Shown piece after piece: positions 60,171 to 64,000 of a stretch of DNA of 64,000 nucleotides; the stretch's first letter is position 1, and every line of letters starts with the position of its first letter. Both the position numbers and the translations under genes were made by a program. The notes under the pieces were generated by a model, which ran no database searches, was not told the origin of the DNA, and saw only the letters and a program-made list of their open reading frames with translations. This stretch comes from Vibrio salinus (lineage in GTDB: Bacteria; Pseudomonadota; Gammaproteobacteria; Enterobacterales; Vibrionaceae): NCBI RefSeq assembly GCF_021272385.1, contig NZ_JAJSDZ010000010.1, forward strand, positions 930,001 to 994,000. The letters are read 5' to 3'.

Positions 60171-62239
60171 TGATGACTGAACTCAAGAAGAAAAAATTTA
60201 ATTGCGAAGATCTACTTGACCGGATTTCTGATATCGATGCTCAACCAGATTGGCGGACATCAGCGAGAGCCGCTGATGCCTATTACGATGGTGACCAACT
60301 CAGTTCAGAGGTGGTTGCCGTTCTGAATGATCGTGGCCAGCCATTGACGATGCACAACCTTATCGCGCCGGCTATTGATGGTGTATTAGGTATGGAAGCA
60401 AAGACCCGTACCGATTTGTTAGTTGAGTCTGACGATCCAGACGATGAGATGGAAATGTTAGCCGAGGCCGTTAACAGTGAATTTTCTGATGCGGCAAGAT
60501 TAGGGCGTCTGGATTCTGCCCGGTCAGATGCCTACGCAAACCAGATAAAATCAGGTGTTGGATTCGTTGAAGTCTACCGAAATCCTAATCCCTTTGGTTC
60601 AAAATACAAAATTAAAAACATTCCCCGTGACGAGATTTACTGGGACTGGTTTGCCAGAGAGAAAGACTGGTCAGATTGTAAGTGGGTGATACGTGACCGC
60701 TGGATTGATATAGATGAGCTGAAATCCATGTTTAGCAAGAAGGTCAACATAATTGACTGGGCTGTTAATGATTTTGATGGGTTTGTGAATACCGATATAG
60801 TGGAAGGTGGCGATCCGGATTTAATGAATGCCTGGGAAGCTCACCGGGCATGGTCTGAAAAAGAAATCGAGTATCTTAGCAAAGACAGACGACGGATAAA
60901 GCTTCAAATCGTTTATTTAAGAAAATATAAAATAATCAATGTATTAAAGTTCCAGAATGGCCGCATCATTGAATATAAAAATGAATCAGTGCCCCATCAG
61001 GTGGCCCTTGCTTTAGGGAAAGCAAACCTTGCACAGGCTCAGATTAGTTACATCACGGAAACGTGGTTCGCCGGCCCATATCATTTAGGTGAAAGAGAAT
61101 GTGACGCGCCGCATGGAATGTACCCCGTTGTCCCATTTTTTGGTTATCGCAAAGTGTCGGATGGTTCGCCCTACGGACTGATTGCAAGAGCTATCCCCGC
61201 ACAGAACGAAGTAAACCTGCGCCGGATTAAATTAACCTGGCTGCTACAGGCAAAACGCATCATTGCTGATGAAGATGCCACGAACCTTAGCCGTGATCAG
61301 CTGATTGAAGAAGTAGAACGGCCAGATGGTTATATCCCCTTAAATCCGGACAGAAGAAATAAGAAAACTATCTCTGAAGCCATACAGGTTCAGCAGGATT
61401 TTAATGTTGCCGCTCAGCAATTTACGGTGATGCAGGAGTCCATGAAACTGATTCAGGACACAATGGGGATCTATTCGGCTTTCTTAGGTCAGGAAGGCGG
61501 CGCGGATTCCGGCGTTGCAATAGCAAACCTCGTTGAGCAGGGCGCGACGACTCTGGCCGAGATTAATGATAATTACCGGTTAGGCTGTCAGCTCGTTGGT
61601 GAATTGCTTCTTGGCTACATTCTTGAAGATATGAAGGCCCATAGAAATAAAACGATTGTCATAAACAGAAAAGAAAAATACAAACGTAAGACAATCACCA
61701 TAAATGAGGAAACAGAAGAAGGGCTGAGTAATGATATCAGCCGGTTACGGGCTCATATTGCTCTGGCACCTATCCAACAAACCGCAACTTATAAAGCACA
61801 GTTAGCCGACAGGATGCTGAAACTTTCCGCTCAATTGCCACCACAGGTTCAGGCCGCTGTTATCGATCTGGTCGTTGAATTATCGGATATTCCGAATAAA
61901 CAAGAATTCATGGAAAGGGTCCGCAGTTCTCTGAACATTCCGAAAGATCCGGATGATATGACACCGGAAGAGCAACAGGCAGCACAGGCCAAAGCGCAGC
62001 AGGAACAAGAGCAGATGCAACTGGCCATGCGGGAAATGGCCGCAAAAGTTGCCAAATTAGAAGGGGAAGCTGAGCGGGTTAAAGCGGATGCTAACGGTCA
62101 GCAATATGATGACGCGAAGACTCAGGCCGAGACCGCCATGATTTTGAAACAGATGGAGCAGCTAACTCAGGAAATGGGGGTAATGCGTACCCAGTTTGAG
62201 CAGAGCTTACAGAATCAGATTGATGCCATAGCCCTATAA
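60170..62239 (+). CDS. Portal protein, P22-like
   Basis: This 689-residue protein has the P22-type portal layout: an N-terminal wing/stem (YYDGDQLSSEVVAVLNDRGQP, GMEAKTRTDLLVESDD), the KNIPRDEIYWDWFAREKDWSD region, a central VPFFGYRKVSDGSPYGLIARAIPAQNEVN and a C-terminal coiled-coil tail (about 590-689). It forms the dodecameric vertex for DNA entry. Either of two tandem ATGs (60170, 60173) could be used. Confidence 0.9.
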   Translation: MMTELKKKKFNCEDLLDRISDIDAQPDWRTSARAADAYYDGDQLSSEVVAVLNDRGQPLTMHNLIAPAIDGVLGMEAKTRTDLLVESDDPDDEMEMLAEAVNSEFSDAARLGRLDSARSDAYANQIKSGVGFVEVYRNPNPFGSKYKIKNIPRDEIYWDWFAREKDWSDCKWVIRDRWIDIDELKSMFSKKVNIIDWAVNDFDGFVNTDIVEGGDPDLMNAWEAHRAWSEKEIEYLSKDRRRIKLQIVYLRKYKIINVLKFQNGRIIEYKNESVPHQVALALGKANLAQAQISYITETWFAGPYHLGERECDAPHGMYPVVPFFGYRKVSDGSPYGLIARAIPAQNEVNLRRIKLTWLLQAKRIIADEDATNLSRDQLIEEVERPDGYIPLNPDRRNKKTISEAIQVQQDFNVAAQQFTVMQESMKLIQDTMGIYSAFLGQEGGADSGVAIANLVEQGATTLAEINDNYRLGCQLVGELLLGYILEDMKAHRNKTIVINRKEKYKRKTITINEETEEGLSNDISRLRAHIALAPIQQTATYKAQLADRMLKLSAQLPPQVQAAVIDLVVELSDIPNKQEFMERVRSSLNIPKDPDDMTPEEQQAAQAKAQQEQEQMQLAMREMAAKVAKLEGEAERVKADANGQQYDDAKTQAETAMILKQMEQLTQEMGVMRTQFEQSLQNQIDAIAL

Positions 62240-62350
62240 GAAACAACGTATATAAATTTTGGAGTAAGCCGTCAGTGAGTCAGATGCCTTTCTAAGAGAG
62301 GCATCGAGCGCACAGACAGCGACACGTCTACATAACAGGAGATATTCAAA

Positions 62351-63355
62351 GTGGGTATAGAAGACTTAGACAATCTTACCGGAGAAGAATCTCCGGAAGA
62401 ACTGGAAGAATTACTGGCAAATCTTGAAGGTGACGATCTTCAGGTGGTTGATGATAAATCAGAAATTGACCCAGAAAATAATCCAGCAGTGCAACAGGTA
62501 GAAACCAAAACTGATGAAAATCCAGCAGTCGATAATCCCGAAGGTTCGGCGTCTTCGGATGGAGAAGGATCAGCAGAGGATGAAGGCAAACCGTCAGAGC
62601 CGGTAATACTGGCAAAAGATGGTGAAAACACCATTCCTTTCGATGTCTTAGAGCGGGAAAGAGAAGCCAATAAAGAACTGCAAAAACAGCTTGAAGAGCT
62701 CAAAGCTCAGCAATCTGAATATGAGCAGGACAAACGGTTACTCGAAATACGTAATAAGCAACTTGAAGGCATGGGGGTTGAGCCGAAAGACTTACCTGAA
62801 AACCTAAAACTGACAGAGGAACAGTTAGAGAGTCTTGCAGAAGACTATCCGGACATCGGTCAGGTAATTCGCTACCTAAGCGCCAAAGTTGATAAGTTCG
62901 AATCAGCAGGTGTAAAACAGCCAGAAGTACAACAAGAGCCGTCAAATCCCGTTGGTGATGCCATTGCGGAGAATAGCGATCTCAGTGCCTGGCAAAAGGC
63001 TGGCGGAGAACAATGGGAAAAAGCACTCCAGGTCGATGACCAGCTAATGAAAGATCCTGAGTGGCGCAACAAGCCACTAACTGAACGGTTTGCCAAAGTG
63101 GTTGAAGTAGTGAAAGGGCAATCCGCCTTAGCATCGGACGACAAGGCAAAATCCGTTCAGTCAAAAGCTAAGCAGGAAGAGGAAAAGCTCGAAGATTCTC
63201 TTCCGGTCTCACCGTCAGAAGTGGGGCAGACTGCCGGACACCAGAAAACCAGAGAAGAAATTATTGCTTCCGGAAATGCAGGTGAAATCGAAAGTTTATT
63301 CTCAGGAATGAGCGACGATCAGGTCGAAGCCGCACTTGCTGAATTGGGTATTTAA
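62351..63355 (+). CDS. Putative scaffolding protein
   Basis: This 334-residue very acidic, helical protein has a central coiled coil (about residues 100-140) and disordered ends, and lies between portal and capsid genes, as scaffolding proteins do. It starts at a GTG with AGGAG ten bases upstream. It would guide capsid assembly. Assigned by composition and position rather than sequence family. Confidence 0.7.
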   Translation: MGIEDLDNLTGEESPEELEELLANLEGDDLQVVDDKSEIDPENNPAVQQVETKTDENPAVDNPEGSASSDGEGSAEDEGKPSEPVILAKDGENTIPFDVLEREREANKELQKQLEELKAQQSEYEQDKRLLEIRNKQLEGMGVEPKDLPENLKLTEEQLESLAEDYPDIGQVIRYLSAKVDKFESAGVKQPEVQQEPSNPVGDAIAENSDLSAWQKAGGEQWEKALQVDDQLMKDPEWRNKPLTERFAKVVEVVKGQSALASDDKAKSVQSKAKQEEEKLEDSLPVSPSEVGQTAGHQKTREEIIASGNAGEIESLFSGMSDDQVEAALAELGI

Positions 63356-63381
63356 TAACGGCGTGTAGACGCCTCTAACGG

Positions 63382-63409
63382 AGCCCGGCCATTGTGCCGG
63401 GCTTTTTTT
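63382..63409 (+). terminator. Terminator between scaffold and capsid genes
   Basis: AGCCCGGC/GCCGGGCT with a 6-base loop is followed by TTTTTTT. A strong terminator inside the late operon implies that antiterminated polymerase reads through, or that it sets the capsid/scaffold ratio. Confidence 0.85.
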
Positions 63410-63424
63410 GTTTGGAGAATTTTA

Positions 63425-64000
63425 ATGACAACAATTACGAAAGCACAGGCGCGTAAGATCCAGCAGGTTGCGCTCCTTACTGCTACAAGCCGAAATCGCT
63501 CGCTTGTCAATATGATGACAGAAGCGGCGCCGAAAGCGGCCATGAAAGACAAGCGCCTTAACCGGCAAACTTCTGAACACGCGCCTATTGTCCGCTTAAC
63601 GGATTTGCAAAAATCAGCGGGTGATACGGTGGATATGCAGGTTGTTCACAAATTATCAAAACGGCCAACGATGGGCGATCGTAAAATTGCTGGTCGCGGT
63701 GAATCACTGGACTTGTCAAGTTTTGAACTGAGCATTGATCAGGGACGTCATCAGGTGGATGCCGGTGGAAAAATGTCACAACAGCGTACTGTTCATGACT
63801 TGCAGAAAACAGCAAGAACCATGCTTGGAACGTATTTCAACGATTTAGATGACCAAATCGCAACGGTGCATTTCTGTGGAGCTCGCGGCGGCTATATGGC
63901 TTCCGATACCATCCTGCCTCTTGCTAACCATGATGAATATGCGGAACTCATGGTCAATGATGTTTTGCCACCGACCTATGACCGTCACTTCTTTGGTGGT
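63425..64000 (+). CDS. Major capsid protein, DUF4043 (N4-gp56) family, partial
   Basis: The first 192 codons are in the window and the gene runs off the end. The segment KSAGDTVDMQVVHKLSKRP, then RKIAGRGESLDLSSFELSIDQGRHQVDAGGKMSQQRTVHDL and DQIATVHFCGARGG, matches the N4-gp56/DUF4043 capsid family. GGAG precedes the ATG. It follows the scaffold gene across a terminator. Confidence 0.87.
   Translation, partial: MTTITKAQARKIQQVALLTATSRNRSLVNMMTEAAPKAAMKDKRLNRQTSEHAPIVRLTDLQKSAGDTVDMQVVHKLSKRPTMGDRKIAGRGESLDLSSFELSIDQGRHQVDAGGKMSQQRTVHDLQKTARTMLGTYFNDLDDQIATVHFCGARGGYMASDTILPLANHDEYAELMVNDVLPPTYDRHFFGG

Overview
The window is from a low-GC gammaproteobacterium. Catabolic genes are arranged as in Enterobacterales and Vibrionales (xylBRFGHA, padC, menI, an SgrR relative), a DUF3389-type gene and integron-style attC sites point toward Vibrio-like marine lineages, and draG/draT imply a diazotroph or a relative of one. 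A Celerinatantimonas-like host would fit, but that is inference; no rRNA or marker gene is present to fix the taxonomy.

Positions 1-37.4 kb are chromosomal. From the left: a TetR regulator; a probably Fur-controlled minus-strand operon of two half-size ABC transporters (YbtP/YbtQ/IrtAB type) and an LCM-type methyltransferase; a DnaQ-like exonuclease; padC with a divergent LysR gene; two small stress-type proteins; and the xylose regulon (xylB divergent from xylR-xylF-xylG-xylH-xylA). Then come a glutamine-dependent NAD synthetase, an MFS exporter, small proteins of unknown role, a REC-GGDEF protein with a degenerate active site, a PAS sigma-54 activator followed by draG and draT, a TDT-family transporter, a Cof phosphatase, a chemoreceptor, a PhnA-family protein, menI, a DUF3389 protein, an SgrR-like regulator and a LysR regulator.

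From about 37.5 kb to the window end lies a lambda-organised prophage whose right end is outside the window. It reads int-xis-two DNA methyltransferases-DUF2303 genes (leftward early operon with a boxA-containing leader), then a leftward lysogeny operon cI-HipA-like kinase-DUF3037, then rightward cro-YmfL-like-O-like (with internal origin iterons)-dnaC-like-VRR-NUC-antiterminator Q. The late region has holin, SAR endolysin, Rz/Rz1, terminase small subunit (frameshifted), an SGNH-like protein, terminase large subunit, portal, scaffold and major capsid protein (cut by the window end). Five matching 15-bp dyad operators flank cI/cro and the leftward promoter.

Between Q and the lysis genes (about 50.5-54.4 kb) is material foreign to the phage: four same-strand single-ORF cassettes followed by attC-like sites (an integron cassette cluster without an integrase), then a Phd-ParE toxin-antitoxin pair. 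Its parE is split by a 1.09-kb element that is flanked by 9-bp direct repeats and carries an orphan PD-(D/E)XK-like nuclease gene. With the cI-linked kinase pair, this makes the prophage a collecting point for accessory and possibly defensive genes.
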